Below, one piece after another: positions 36,590 to 46,229 of a stretch of 64,000 bases of DNA. The notes below the pieces were generated by a model that saw only the letters and a list, made by a program, of their open reading frames with translations, did not search any database and was not told the DNA's origin. Origin of the DNA: Spirometra erinaceieuropaei (taxonomy: Eukaryota; Platyhelminthes; Cestoda; Diphyllobothriidea; Diphyllobothriidae); contig CACRXP010000002.1 in NCBI GenBank assembly GCA_902702965.1, positions 897,169 to 961,168 of the forward strand. Direction: 5' to 3'. A program made the translations under genes and the position numbers. The number at the start of each line of letters is the position of its first letter. The stretch's first letter is position 1.

Positions 36590-37640
36590 TTTACCTGAGG
36601 TTGGTCACAGCGACACCAAAGATAGAGGAAGACGGGTTATTCATTAGCCTAACTGCTGGCTATCCGGCGCGTCCACAGGTGGCGGATAGTGGGACGACCT
36701 TCAGTGAAGGTTAGCTGCGAAATAAGCAGAACCAGGTCCGATGAACAAGCAGTTGCGGAACAGCAGTGACACTGCTGCCAGAGCGCGGAGGGCACACACT
36801 GAAAGCCTTATAAGAAAACCACAAAGCCCGACGACGGCATTGTGACATGGCGACCGTGAGCCGCCATTAAATAAGTTTGCTTGTCACCGCTGCCCTGTGG
36901 TTAGGCTTTTAAGCCAAATCGCTAGAGAGGACAACCTCGAACAAACAATCCAAGTGGCTGTTGGGGGCCCGCTTGTATTCGAAATTCCAAAGAAACCTCA
37001 TGAAATATGTCCGACTACAGTATCACGACCCATGCTACGGTGTCCGCGGGAACCGACGCGCTCCGCAAGCCTGATCCAGTGGTGCGGGTGAATAGTATGC
37101 GAGCTGTACTACTCAATCGAGGACGGACTCTTGGTATTGGATGCTGGAATGTGAGAACGTTTCTGGACCCTGGTACCCAAAGTCTGACCGCGCGCGGCCT
37201 TAATCAGTACAACGTGGATGTCTGCTGTCTTTCCGAAGTTCGACTTCCTGACTCGGGCTCTCGACAAATAAATATCCCTGGAGCCGACTCACACTTCACT
37301 CCGTGCCACAGCGGCTCGCGCGACTCTTCTGGTAGACACGGTGTGGCTATCGCCCTCTCGTAACAAGCGGACCTCGCGTTACTTGCTTGGGAACCAGTCA
37401 ATGACCGGATGGTTTGCGTGCGACTAAAAGGTCATTTAACGAACATCTCCATCGTTTCTGTGTACCCTTTTGGAGGTGTCGAAGAGGGGTTAACTAAAAA
37501 CCTGGCTCGACACAGTTCATCAAGACATGGAGGTGGTTAGTGGACCTTCGGTATTCGGTCTCCATCGTTGACGAAGAGAATAGGTTGGACCGTCCAGACC
37601 TGCTGCCGCGGATCGTCACGCGTGTGGAGGTACAGTCCGG
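36590..37640 (+). pseudogene. LINE 5' end: untranslated region and AP-type endonuclease start (L4)
   Basis: A frame from 37007 encodes LGIGCWNVRTFLDPGTQSL, CCLSEVRLPDSG and GRHGVAIALS. These are the N-terminal motifs of the apurinic-like endonuclease of APE-type LINEs: the WNVRT strand, the SEVR metal-binding glutamate region and the G-R-H-G-V-A strand. The frame stops at 37363, with a further EN piece VSVYPFG at 37.46 kb. The upstream 300 bases (around 'ggcgaccgtgagccgcc') match the region at 45.38 kb, so they are probably 5' UTR of the family. Confidence 0.8.
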
Positions 37641-37934
37641 GACATCATCGAGGCCGGCTAGATCAGGTATGATCGCAGCCGTACCAAGTACAAGTAGAAG
37701 TAATTACCAGAGATAGACGGCCAGCCGAGCGGCTGATTTATGTAATTCGAAGCCATGATACCGTAGTCACAAAATAAATCCTGAGATTTTTAGGCTTAAG
37801 AGAAGTCGACTCGCCTTGTGCAATGAGTACTTATAACATAGAACAAAAGCACCAATAGGAATTTTATGAAGCATTCACAACGAACAGAATGGGATGAGGT
37901 GTCAATGAATGCGCAGGACAGTCAAGTGAAAAGG

Positions 37935-38312
37935 CGGTAAGATGTGATTTGGTGGTCCCACCTGATGGACACAATACTGTTGGGGTTGGGGTTAAGGGTT
38001 AGGATTAGGGGTTATGTTTAGGGGTTAGAGGTAGGGGTTAGGGTTAAAGGTTAGGGTTAGGGGTTAGGGTTTATGATTAGGGGCTACAGTAAGGGGTTAG
38101 GGTTAGGGTTGGGGGGTAGCGCAACTATTTCTCAACCACTGAAAGTGCAACCACAGACTCCTAATAGCTTTTCTTTTGCCTCCAGCTACTTGACCTCGTC
38201 ATCTGTGCGTTCCCCATCTCCACCTGTAAAAAAGCCTATTACCACCGGTCCCGTATTACAGGTGACTGGGGTTTGTTTACTTCTGATGGGGCTACATAAC
38301 CACATCCGACCG
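37935..38312 (+). mobile_element. MITE-like element with telomere-like core, copy M2
   Basis: It is bounded by imperfect inverted ends: 'cggtaagatgtgattt' at left and 'gctacataaccacatccg' at right. The left third is a TTAGGG-related array (37979-38116). The right two-thirds ('cttgacctcgtcatctgtg', 'tattaccaccggtcccgta') is shared with M1 and M3. It has no transposase, so it would be a non-autonomous DNA element. Confidence 0.75.
37979..38116 (+). repeat. Interstitial degenerate (TTAGGG)n / (TTAGGGG)n array
   Basis: Irregular repeats of ttaggg, ttagggg and variants. TTAGGG is the telomere repeat in flatworms, but this array sits inside an inverted-repeat element with flanking element sequence on both sides. 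Confidence 0.85.
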
Positions 38313-38314
38313 AA

Positions 38315-39685
38315 AAGACGTCCCGCTAGTTTGACCCATTCAACATCCTGGCCTCAAATGGGATGAAGCTACCATAAGAGGGTGAATTTTCCTGTTTTGG
38401 ACTTCAGAAGGAGACCAGCAAAAAAACAAACGCAAATTCCAACTTAAACCTTTCCAAACAGAACGACAGGGCATCTACTAAATTCGCTAAACTCTTTATC
38501 GATGCGGACAGATTGGTTCAGCCCCAACGGCACACTGGAGAATGTCAGCTAGCGTTCTTTTGATGGCGGAATTGGGGAAAAGTGGACCTCGGCGTGGGTA
38601 ATTACTTGCGTAAGCATCAAGTATATTTGTTGGGATAAGACGCATGATCAAAAAGAAGGCCGTCTACGCTGCCGACCAGAGGAGATCTTTCAACTGCATT
38701 TACTCTAAGTTGGAAGATTGCCGCTGTTTCAACGATGACTTTTCCTGACAACATTTGTCAGTTGTGCCCTGTATTTTCGGTTTGCCGAAAGAATGATAAC
38801 CTTACGAGGAAGTTGAAATCCTTACAAATCCCGGAATGCAAAGCCCATGAAATCGATCTGATGGACTAAAAGGGCCTCAGAGACTGTTTCAAAATGTAAG
38901 CCCTACGTGTTAAATAAAGAATTGCGCCTAGTTAGAGGGAACAAATTTTTGCTAGGCTTAAGTTTCAGTCACAAGGTCTCAGGCCAAGGTCATCGCGTCA
39001 CAACATGAAAATCTGAGATAACCACACCGGTCTTTGAGTGAGCGGATTACCTAGGCCCCGCGGAATTTTACAACATTCAAGGTTTTCCTCAAACTTCCTT
39101 GTTCATCAAAATTATTGAATCATTCCAATTAAACCGGTCAAATGAACAGAAATGCCATCCAGTGGTAAGCCAGCAAAGGAGCATCTGGACTTTCCAGTTC
39201 TAATTTTTTTGCCTATTCGACGAAGCGATTCTGGGATTATCGTTAACAGACGACGTACATAAAAACTGCGACAAGACAACCCATAATCGGACTAAACTGC
39301 AACAATCTACGGCGTTATATGCCTCACGGAGGGCCAAAATTGCATCAAAGGATATATTGGTAGCACTTTTACTCCCCATATCAAGAAAAAAACTAAGAAA
39401 AGCAGTGCATTCGACTTTTTCGTTTCTGCATCGGCAAAGTGTAGGTCGGTTGTTCCAAAATTAAACGCCCAGTGCTTTCTCCTTGTAGACATTGCCTAAT
39501 GTGTCTTTTTATTGTTCTACCTGCTGCTGAAGAGTTCTACGAACATTTCCTAAATGCTGCCATCTTTCGAGCCTTCAAAAGACAACTGCGCGACACAAAG
39601 GGTGACGCCTACATCTATGATGGAAAACGTCAAAACCCAAGCTACAACGAGGCGAGTGGGTTCCGTAACGTTATTCGTACGCGTC
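38315..39685. other. Unannotated stretch
   Basis: No recognised gene. A 100-codon plus frame at 39472-39774 runs into the S1 repeat and lacks splice or domain support. Confidence 0.35.
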
Positions 39686-39689
39686 CCTC

Positions 39690-39890
39690 TACCATTGTTA
39701 ATGTACCCGATCGCAACCGACAGGGCATCGAGCCCGTGGCTCGATGGTTAGGGCGTGGGACTTCTAACCAATAGGGTGCGAGTTCGAGCCGAGGGGCTTT
39801 ATGCCTGGGGGGTCGGCCATGGCTGGCTAGTGACGACTAAGAGGCCAGAAACGGCCATTTCAGTCACTCTTGTCTCTCAAAGATCTTTTG
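39690..39890 (+). repeat. S1 SINE-like repeat, copy g (left half of a nested palindrome)
   Basis: tRNA-like head ('agcccgtggctcgatggtta', loop CTTCTAA, B box 'ggtgcgagttcgagcc'), then body to 'tgtctctcaaagatcttttg'. It is interrupted there by a fold-back element. The inverse S1 body resumes at 40385. Confidence 0.8.
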
Positions 39891-39933
39891 GTATATTTTG
39901 AATAATTCCTATTGACCGAACTGTGAAAAACTC

Positions 39934-40018
39934 GGCGCCTCGGTGGGATTCGATCCCACGCAGTAAGGGGAAGGCTTTAGTACAGTCAACGCTCTAACCA
40001 CTTGAGCTACGAGGCCCC
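39934..40018 (-). tRNA. tRNA-like arm of S2 (class II, Ser-like), probably not a functional gene
   Basis: It has an acceptor pair GGGGCCT / AGGCGCC (one mismatch), D arm GTAGCTCAAGTGGTTAGAGC, a four-pair anticodon stem with loop GTACTAA (anticodon position ACT), a long variable arm, and a TΨC arm GTGGG ATCGAAT CCCAC. A and B boxes for RNA polymerase III are present. Because four copies occur as inverted pairs, I read these as element arms derived from a tRNA. Confidence 0.6.
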
Positions 40019-40249
40019 GCCGGACGACGCGAATTTAATCACATTTGGATCAAGTTACCCGCCCAACCTACTGCAACGTCTGGAATCCACCAAATCTGAT
40101 ACAGTAAGTTGACTGTCCAAGCAGGATTTCCTAAGTAATTCACCTAGAATCCACCAGATGACTACCAGGCTCACGTAATTCATAGATGTTTTGGCAGCTT
40201 TTGAATAATTCATATTGACCCAACTGTGATTAATTTCGCGTCGTCCGGT

Positions 40250-40334
40250 GGGGTCTCGTTGCTCAAGTGGTTAGAGCGTTGGCTGTACTAAACTCTTCCC
40301 CTTACGGCGTGGGTTCGAATCCCAACGAGGCGCC
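40250..40334 (+). tRNA. tRNA-like arm of S2, right arm copy 1
   Basis: Same structure as the left arm, with loop GTACTAA and TTCGAAT TΨC loop. The acceptor is weakened (GGGGTCT / AGGCGCC), the TΨC stem has a mismatch and the anticodon stem is damaged ('aaactcttcc'). Confidence 0.55.
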
Positions 40335-40384
40335 GAGTTTTTCACAGTTGGGTCAATATGAATTATTTAAAATCTACCAAAACA

Positions 40385-40515
40385 TCTTTGAAAGACAAGA
40401 GAGACTGGGGTGGCCGTTTCTGGCTTCTTAGTCGTCACTAGCCAGCCATTGCCGGCCCCCCAGGCATACAGCCATTCCAGTCTCTCTGGACTTTGTAGAT
40501 AATGTCATTCTATCT
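40385..40515. repeat. S1 pieces, inverted then direct
   Basis: 'aagacaagagagactggggt' with 'ggccgtttctggcttctta' is the inverse of the S1 body at 39.84 kb. It is followed by a direct piece 'gccattccagtctctctgg'. Together with 39690-39890 this makes an S1 palindrome with the S2 element at its centre. Confidence 0.75.
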
Positions 40516-40559
40516 ATGGAATCCAAGTTGTAAGTAGTCAAATGTTATTTTTTGTGGAG

Positions 40560-41025
40560 GAGACAGAGACTCGATCGATGCGTCATCGGCCTTTCTCGCC
40601 TTCATTTTTGCCCCTATACTCAAGCACTGCGCCAGAAAGATCGGAACGGGGAGGCCGAGGAATGTCAGTATGTACCAAGTCGTGCTGCACTGCCGCTCAT
40701 GCTCGCTGATTGGCAGGTAGTTCTGGCAGCAACGATAACCTCCCATCGTCCAGGCCGGATAGTCTTGACGCCTGAATGGCTGGTCGCCGCGCCTGCATCT
40801 TCACTATTGGTAATGGGTGAGCACACGGCCTGGCAACCGCCTTTATGGGCCTTCTTCTTACCTGCGCACAGCCTGCTTGCGTACTGTCATGACCCAGGCG
40901 CAGGCGGCCCCGGAGGAGGGGGTGGTCGGCCAAGCCACTATCGCGCTAACTGCGAACATCCGCGATGGCAGCTTGCTGATCGGTGATTGGAGTGTGGTCT
41001 GCGACCGTATCTCCCCCACTGATTA
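40560..41025 (-). CDS. Possible two-exon membrane-protein fragment (tentative)
   Basis: On the minus strand a strong donor CGCAG|gtaagaag ends at about 40862. It closes an open frame running back toward 41.02 kb that includes MFAVSAIVAW and CAWVMTVRKQAV. A second open frame below it gives YRCCQNYLPISEHERQC, then a hydrophobic helix TWYILTFLGLPVPIFLAQCL and a basic tail GAKMKARK. A CC pair, later C, terminal membrane helix and basic tail recall the last part of a tetraspanin, but this is only a shape resemblance. Flanked on both sides by S1 repeats. Confidence 0.22.
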
Positions 41026-41164
41026 TGGGCTCTAGAATGACTTCGAATGTGAGATTATGGAGCTCAGGTTCTAGAGTTAGTTTCCTGCTCTTTCACGCAA
41101 AACAGTCACTATTCTAGGCAACCGCTGAGGAGAAGGCGATGTGAAGGCTGAAACAGGACTTTTA

Positions 41165-41455
41165 CACCTGGTAGGGGGCGTTCACCGATCGTTCTTACGG
41201 AACTCACTCGTTCCGTTGTGCCTTATGGACCCTCTCTCGAGCGCAACCAGCAGCCGCACAGCGGCGCATGATATAGGCATAATGATACTACCGACAAAGA
41301 CAAGGGAGACTGGAATGGCCATTTCTGGCTTATTAGCCGTCGTCAGCCTCGGGTTTGCCACACTTCGGGGTTGGGTATGACTGGCTGACGACGGCTAATA
41401 AGCCAGAAATGGCCATTCCAGTCTCCCTTGTCTTTGTTGGTAATACCATTCTACT
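41165..41455. repeat. S1 palindrome (head-to-head copies)
   Basis: The left half is reversed S1 with tail ('gttcaccgatcgttcttacg', 'ccagcagccgcacagcggcg') and body up to about 41345. The right half (41350-41455) is direct S1 body. Over about 60 bases, 'agggagactggaatggcc' to 'cttattagccgtcgtcagcc' is mirrored by 'ggctgacgacggctaataag' to 'ggccattccagtctccct'. Confidence 0.85.
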
Positions 41456-41463
41456 TTTACACC

Positions 41464-41496
41464 TCCCGACGTTTCGGATTCCCATTCGAACGCATC
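41464..41496 (-). ncRNA. Degenerate hammerhead ribozyme (Penelope end)
   Basis: The minus strand keeps GTCT, helix II (GTTCG...GGAATCC), GAAA and ACGTC, but the CTGATGA core reads GCAATGATG. Inactive remnant, placed 8-10 bases after the S1 palindrome. Confidence 0.6.
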
Positions 41497-41629
41497 ATTG
41501 CAGACTTGAGAAAGGAACTGGGATGTGGACGAGTAAGTAATCATCACAGCGAGTAAGACCATCGGCAATGAATGCGGGAATCGCTAATTGCGATGGCATG
41601 ACAACTGCATCCCCTGTGCGTTCGTTACC

Positions 41630-41675
41630 GTTATCTGTGACTGCCTCTTGTGAAAATCCGAAACGCCAGGCGACG
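41630..41675 (+). ncRNA. Degenerate hammerhead ribozyme (Penelope end), opposite orientation
   Basis: 'atctgtgactgcctcttgtg' followed by 'aaaatccgaaacgccaggc' aligns with the intact motif. The core CTGATGA has become CTGTGA, and CGTC is CGCC. It points away from the remnant 140 bases to the left. Confidence 0.5.
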
Positions 41676-41759
41676 AAAATGTTTATTTCAGCGACGCATC
41701 TCCTTCTTTTCAATCACTGTTTTCCCCTGAAGATATTGCAAACAATAACGTATTAATTT

Positions 41760-42845
41760 GTTTTCGCGCAGCATTCGCTGGGGCTTTCATCAATCCAATG
41801 CAAATAGGACGATGACTAGAACATGTAATGATAACTCACGGGTCATTCTTCAAATTTTTCTTTGACTGAAACAGCACATTACATCGTTTTGCCTTTAAAA
41901 TTTTTAACTGGGCCGAAGGATGGAAGCTTCCGTTCCTGAAGTGTAGATTCTCGGACCCCCATCAGTTCAATATGTCGGTAATTTTATCCTAAAATGGAAT
42001 ACACTCGTCCTCGTGGGTCGTTTCTGCGAAACACCTTTTAAAAGTTCAGCAAAGTGCGCAGCCGTCTCTGAAGGCTCCAGGCGGGGATTCCAGGCAAAGC
42101 GGGCTTGTCCAGACTTTATCCTGAAGTCTGGATGGATTTCCAGGGACCACTGTCATGTAACTTAGACTATCCCAATTGCAGCTGGCAGGACAAGAATTTG
42201 CGATTCACTGGCATTCAAATATTTGGCGGTCAGTATATCTGGATCCGAAACGCACATCTTCCCGACCTGGGACCGAGGTCTGACTGGCTGATAAGTTGGG
42301 TAAACAAGCCAAAATCATTGACTTCGGCGTCCGCAGTCTTCGTCGATATCAGGTGGGAAAGGAAAAGTCGGAACCGTATGTTATCCATTCGGAAATTATG
42401 TACTCCTAAGAACGAAGAATGCCGGCCTTTTGAAATGATTGACCGCTAAAACCACCCCTTTCGACCAGTTGATCTTAATAGCCGACTGTCATGTCACAGC
42501 GGCACTTCCCTCGTTAACTCCCTTTATTCACGTCCTACACCATTCCAACTAGTGTGGGTATGGTTTCTGGAAAAACCCTTGACGGACAGAAAGATATAAA
42601 GGCAAAAATTCACGTCTCGGGGAATTCGGGAACCGAGAAGCAGACTTAAATCATCTCAACTCGCCCAAACATCCATCAGAACATTCGTAAGCAAGAAGGG
42701 CCAGCAGCCGCAACGAGAATTCTGTAAAACCCCTGCATCTGGTTCTCGTCCGCATGCCAAGTCACATAGAGTGCCTTTGAGATGACACACGCCGACCGCT
42801 GATTGGTTGAAAGAGCCTGTAAATACGGCCTATTTGTTGTTACCT
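41760..42845. other. Unannotated stretch
   Basis: Contains a 114-codon plus frame (42105-42449) with no domain or splice support. Nothing else recognised. Confidence 0.35.
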
Positions 42846-42849
42846 CCTT

Positions 42850-43157
42850 CGGTCAGATGTGGTTATGTAGCCCCACCTGAAGTAAATAAACCCCAGCCAC
42901 CTGTAATACGGAACCAGTGGTAATAGGGCTTTTTACGGGTGAGGCCGGGGAACGCACATGTGACGAGGTTAAGTAGTAGTATGCAAAAGAAAAGCTATTG
43001 GGAATGCGCGATTCTAGTTTGAGTGGTTTAGAAATAGTTGCCAAAACTCCTAACCCTGACCCCTAACCCCTACCCATAACCCACTTACCCTAATCCCTCG
43101 CCCCAACCCCAACAGAACTGTGTCCATCAGGTGGGGCTACATAACCACATCTTACTG
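42850..43157 (-). mobile_element. MITE-like element with telomere-like core, copy M1 (best preserved)
   Basis: The terminal inverted repeats match over 25 bases without a mismatch: GATGTGGTTATGTAGCCCCA continuing to CCTGA at left, and its complement ending CTACATAACCACATC at right. A few more outer bases (CGGTCA / TTACTG) match loosely. Total about 308 bases. The telomere-like array (43049-43118) lies next to the right end. No clear target duplication was seen. Confidence 0.85.
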
Positions 43158-43367
43158 GCGAAGACACCACTAGAGTCTCGGCTATCTACACAGAACAGCC
43201 ACTCCAAAAGATAGAGTGTCCTTGTTCAAGCTAGTTTGGCTGTGCACTTTCTGTGAATGAAATAGCGCAGATATGAACGACACCTACGTTGTATCAAGCT
43301 GATTCCTGGTCGAGCAGAGTTCTCCTCCTTCCTGTTCTGCTTGTTATAAAGTTATCGAAAGTAGCAT

Positions 43368-43670
43368 AAACGTTCCAGATCGCCAGAGTGACTAGGGTCA
43401 GGCTGTCGACAGTGGAGTAAAAGTTGACGGGTGCTGCTTTGATTTATTCTGATTCGATCGTGCGTCTTACATCCTACAATCACAGTCAACTATGTAGGCG
43501 GCATAATAATTAATATTTTTAAACGTTCCAGATCGCCAGATTTATTAGGGTCAGGCTGTCGGCAGTGGAGTAAATGGGGACGGGTGCTGCTTTTATTGCT
43601 TCCGATTCGACCGTACGTTTTTCATCCTAAAAACAGTCAGTTATGTAGGCGGCATAATAACTAGTATTTA
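43368..43670 (+). repeat. Tandem duplication, two units of about 150 bases
   Basis: Unit 1 (43368-43520) and unit 2 (43521-43670) both begin 'aaacgttccagatcgccaga' and contain 'agggtcaggctgtcg', 'cagtggagtaaa', 'gacgggtgctgctttt' and end 'tatgtaggcggcataataa'. They differ by scattered substitutions and small indels. Function unknown. Confidence 0.9.
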
Positions 43671-43902
43671 AGGCACCTTTCTCGTACTTTGCCCGGTTAG
43701 ATGGCAAACAGTATCACTAACTTCATCATCCAGGGGTCTTTGAGGAATTCCTTTAGTTTGTGAGTGAAAAAACTCCTAAGGAGGACGAAGAACTTGATTT
43801 TCAAGACCGCTGTCGGATAAGAAGTTAAGAACCGTTGTCCTAAACGCTTTACATTAAGCTGATTTGCCTCTAAAAAGGGCACGCGGTAGACGCACTAAAT
43901 GA

Positions 43903-43993
43903 CCCCTGACCCCTAACCTTAGCCCCTAACCCAACCCCAACAGAATTGTGTCCATCGGGAGGGGGGGGGGGTACATAACCACATCTTACTCCT
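43903..43993 (-). mobile_element. MITE-like element end, copy M4 (partial)
   Basis: Only the telomere-like part ('ctgacccctaaccttagccc') and the terminal end ('tacataaccacatcttact') survive. A run of ten or more G replaces part of the terminal repeat. Confidence 0.7.
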
Positions 43994-43999
43994 CCTTCA

Positions 44000-44670
44000 T
44001 CTCCAGCAGGCTGCCGCGGGAGCCCGAAAGTTCAGTCAACTAAAACCTCCGTGCTGGCTATCCGAACCCATTTCTCGCCCTCTGTAGAACATGAGCGCAT
44101 TTGACCCATCCCCCAGAACAGTCAGACAAGTCGAGACATGTTCATCTAAAAGGCCAACACTGAGCAGGACCATTTACAGATTCCAGTCGTTATGTAGGCT
44201 GGACGCCGAGTCTACCCTGGAGAGGCCAGTCTTCGCTGACTGAACGCCAGACAAGGGAGCACCCAAAGGCACGGTTTTTATATATCCACTTTAGACGGAG
44301 TGACCCTGGGGAAAAAACATATAATACTGAATGGGGACAAACGGCTGCTCCAAGACAGAAGGCCACCCCCACTTAGGCTCAAACAGACAAGCCTGATTAT
44401 GACAACGATAAAGCCCTGACAGGTCACGCACACTAAATTTGCATGAGATCGTGATCTGATTTAGAGCAGAGGCTACATGTCTGACCTCTCAGTTCACTGT
44501 ACAAATATCCAGGGGAAATCATCACCATGTTGGGGTCATACTGTCGGATTATCAAGGCAATAACAGACTAGGTGTGAAAGTACCCGACGGAGTCCCGACA
44601 ACACTTTCGGCGACAACTTCAAGAAGGGTCATTATTCAAAACCATCAAGTGATTTGTGCTGGCAGATCAG
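44000..44670. other. Unannotated stretch
   Basis: No recognised gene or shared repeat up to the second S2 fold-back element. Confidence 0.35.
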
Positions 44671-44709
44671 GGGTATATGTTTTCATATTGACCCAACTGC
44701 GAAAAACAC

Positions 44710-44794
44710 GGCGCCTCGGTGGGATTCGAACCCACGCAGTAAAAGGAAGGCTTTAGTATAACCAACGCTCTACCCACGTGAGATACGAGGCCCC
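44710..44794 (-). tRNA. tRNA-like arm of S2, left arm copy 2
   Basis: GGGGCCT / AGGCGCC acceptor, TΨC arm GTGGG TTCGAAT CCCAC intact. Anticodon loop GTATAC-like after a substitution, and D arm altered ('gtatctcacgtggg'). Probably not a gene. Confidence 0.55.
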
Positions 44795-44974
44795 GCCGGA
44801 CGCCGCGAGTTTAATCACATTTGGGTCAAGTTACCCGCCCAACCTTCTGCAACGTCTGGAATCCACCAAATCTGATACAGTAAGTTGACTGCCCAAGCAG
44901 GATTTCCTAAGTAGTTCACCTAGAATCCACCAGATGACTACTAGGCTCACGTAATTCATAGATATTTTTCCGTC

Positions 44975-45059
44975 GGGGCCTCGTAGCTCAAGTGGTTAGG
45001 GCGTTGGCTGTACGAAAGCCTTCCCCTTACTGTGTGGGTTCGAATCCCACCGAGACGCC
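44975..45059 (+). tRNA. tRNA-like arm of S2, right arm copy 2
   Basis: Best D arm of the set (CGTAGCTCAAGTGGTTAGGG). Anticodon stem GGCT/AGCC with loop GTACGAA, TΨC arm intact, 3' acceptor strand mutated to AGACGCC. Confidence 0.6.
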
Positions 45060-45339
45060 GAGTTTTCCACAGTTGGGTCAACATGAGTTATTCAAAATCT
45101 GCAAAAATATCTATGAAGCATATGTTTTAGTAATTTTTCATTACGGAAGCCCGGATTAGAACAGACTTCTGCTTGCGAAGATTTGGGCATAAAGCGGGGT
45201 TCACAAATTAGCCCGTCTTCCGACTACCCAGTGTGTTCACGAGTACAGGAACGCTCCTCCCCCACCCCCAGCAGGAGATTAACTTCGAAACTAATCAGGC
45301 TCCCGAGTTTTACAAAATGATTTTTGGCCAGCCGCGACG

Positions 45340-45960
45340 GTGTTAACAGGGCGCGTAAAGCCAAATGACTGTACTGTGACCCGGCGACCGTAAACCGCCA
45401 TTGTAGAAACTCGCTTCTACCTGCTGCCTTTTGGTTAAGTTCTTGAGACAAGGCGTTAGGAGAGACAGTCTCGAACGAACAATCCTAGTACCCTGTTGGG
45501 GTCTCATCTGAACTCAAAAATCCCCGAAAAGCCTCATGAGATAAGTATGAATCGTGTGTTACGACCCCTGCTGCAGCATCCGCATGAACTGACACATTCT
45601 GCCACTCCGGTCCACTGGTGAAGGCGAACAATGTACGATTTGGACTACTCAGCTGGGAACAGAAACCTGGTATTGGATGCTGGGGGGTGCCAACATTCTT
45701 CGGCCACGGTCAGCAGAGTCTGACGATGCGCAGTGCCCACCAGTACAACGTTAATGACTGCCTAAAGTCTACACAATGGCATTTTTTGTCCATCAACGCA
45801 ACAGAAAAACGTCCTACAAGAACCAACTGAAGGACTCTCTCGCCCTGGTCTCCGGATTATTACAGGAGGCAGGGATGACCGGACCTGGTCACGGTATTCT
45901 TAAAACAATCAGTCCAGTGGCTGCTTTATACTTGGTTTTCGACAAGAGAAGGAATGTCAG
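45340..45960 (+). pseudogene. LINE 5' end fragment (L5)
   Basis: It is similar in order to L4 at 36.8-37.2 kb: 'cccggcgaccgtaaaccgcc', 'cgaacgaacaatcc', then a degraded endonuclease start (ARKRTMYDLDY, and WG-V-TFFGHG in another frame). Later 'caagagaaggaatgtcaggc' leads to the ATC microsatellite. Confidence 0.6.
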
Positions 45961-45983
45961 GCCTCCCTGATCGGAACGGGCAC

Positions 45984-46224
<241 letters not shown>

Positions 46225-46229
46225 CAGTA

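Larger units (their letters stand above)
39895..40385. mobile_element. Fold-back element S2 with tRNA-like arms, copy 1
   Basis: The arms are inverted copies of a tRNA-like sequence plus flank 'gagtttttcacagttgggtc' (right) and 'gaccgaactgtgaaaaactc' (left). The centre, about 230 bases ('gcaacgtctggaatccacc', 'cctaagtaattcacctag'), recurs almost unchanged in the copy at 44.68-45.12 kb. No protein frame. The outer ends read 'ccaaaatatac' and mirror each other around an S1 insertion site. Confidence 0.85.
44680..45120. mobile_element. Fold-back element S2 with tRNA-like arms, copy 2
   Basis: Same layout and nearly the same centre as copy 1 at 39.9-40.4 kb: left flank 'ttgacccaactgcgaaaaac', tRNA-like arm (minus), the shared centre, tRNA-like arm (plus), then 'ccacagttgggtcaacatg'. 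The centre is shorter before the right arm ('catagatatttttccgtcgg'). Two copies about 4.8 kb apart show that the whole palindrome is a repeat unit. Confidence 0.88.

Noticed and set aside
37979..38116. A true telomere
   Set aside because: The array is short, degenerate and enclosed by both ends of a dispersed element.
39934..45059. Four functional tRNA-Ser genes
   Set aside because: They occur as two inverted pairs with the same non-tRNA centre, have acceptor mismatches and damaged anticodon stems, so they are better read as element arms.
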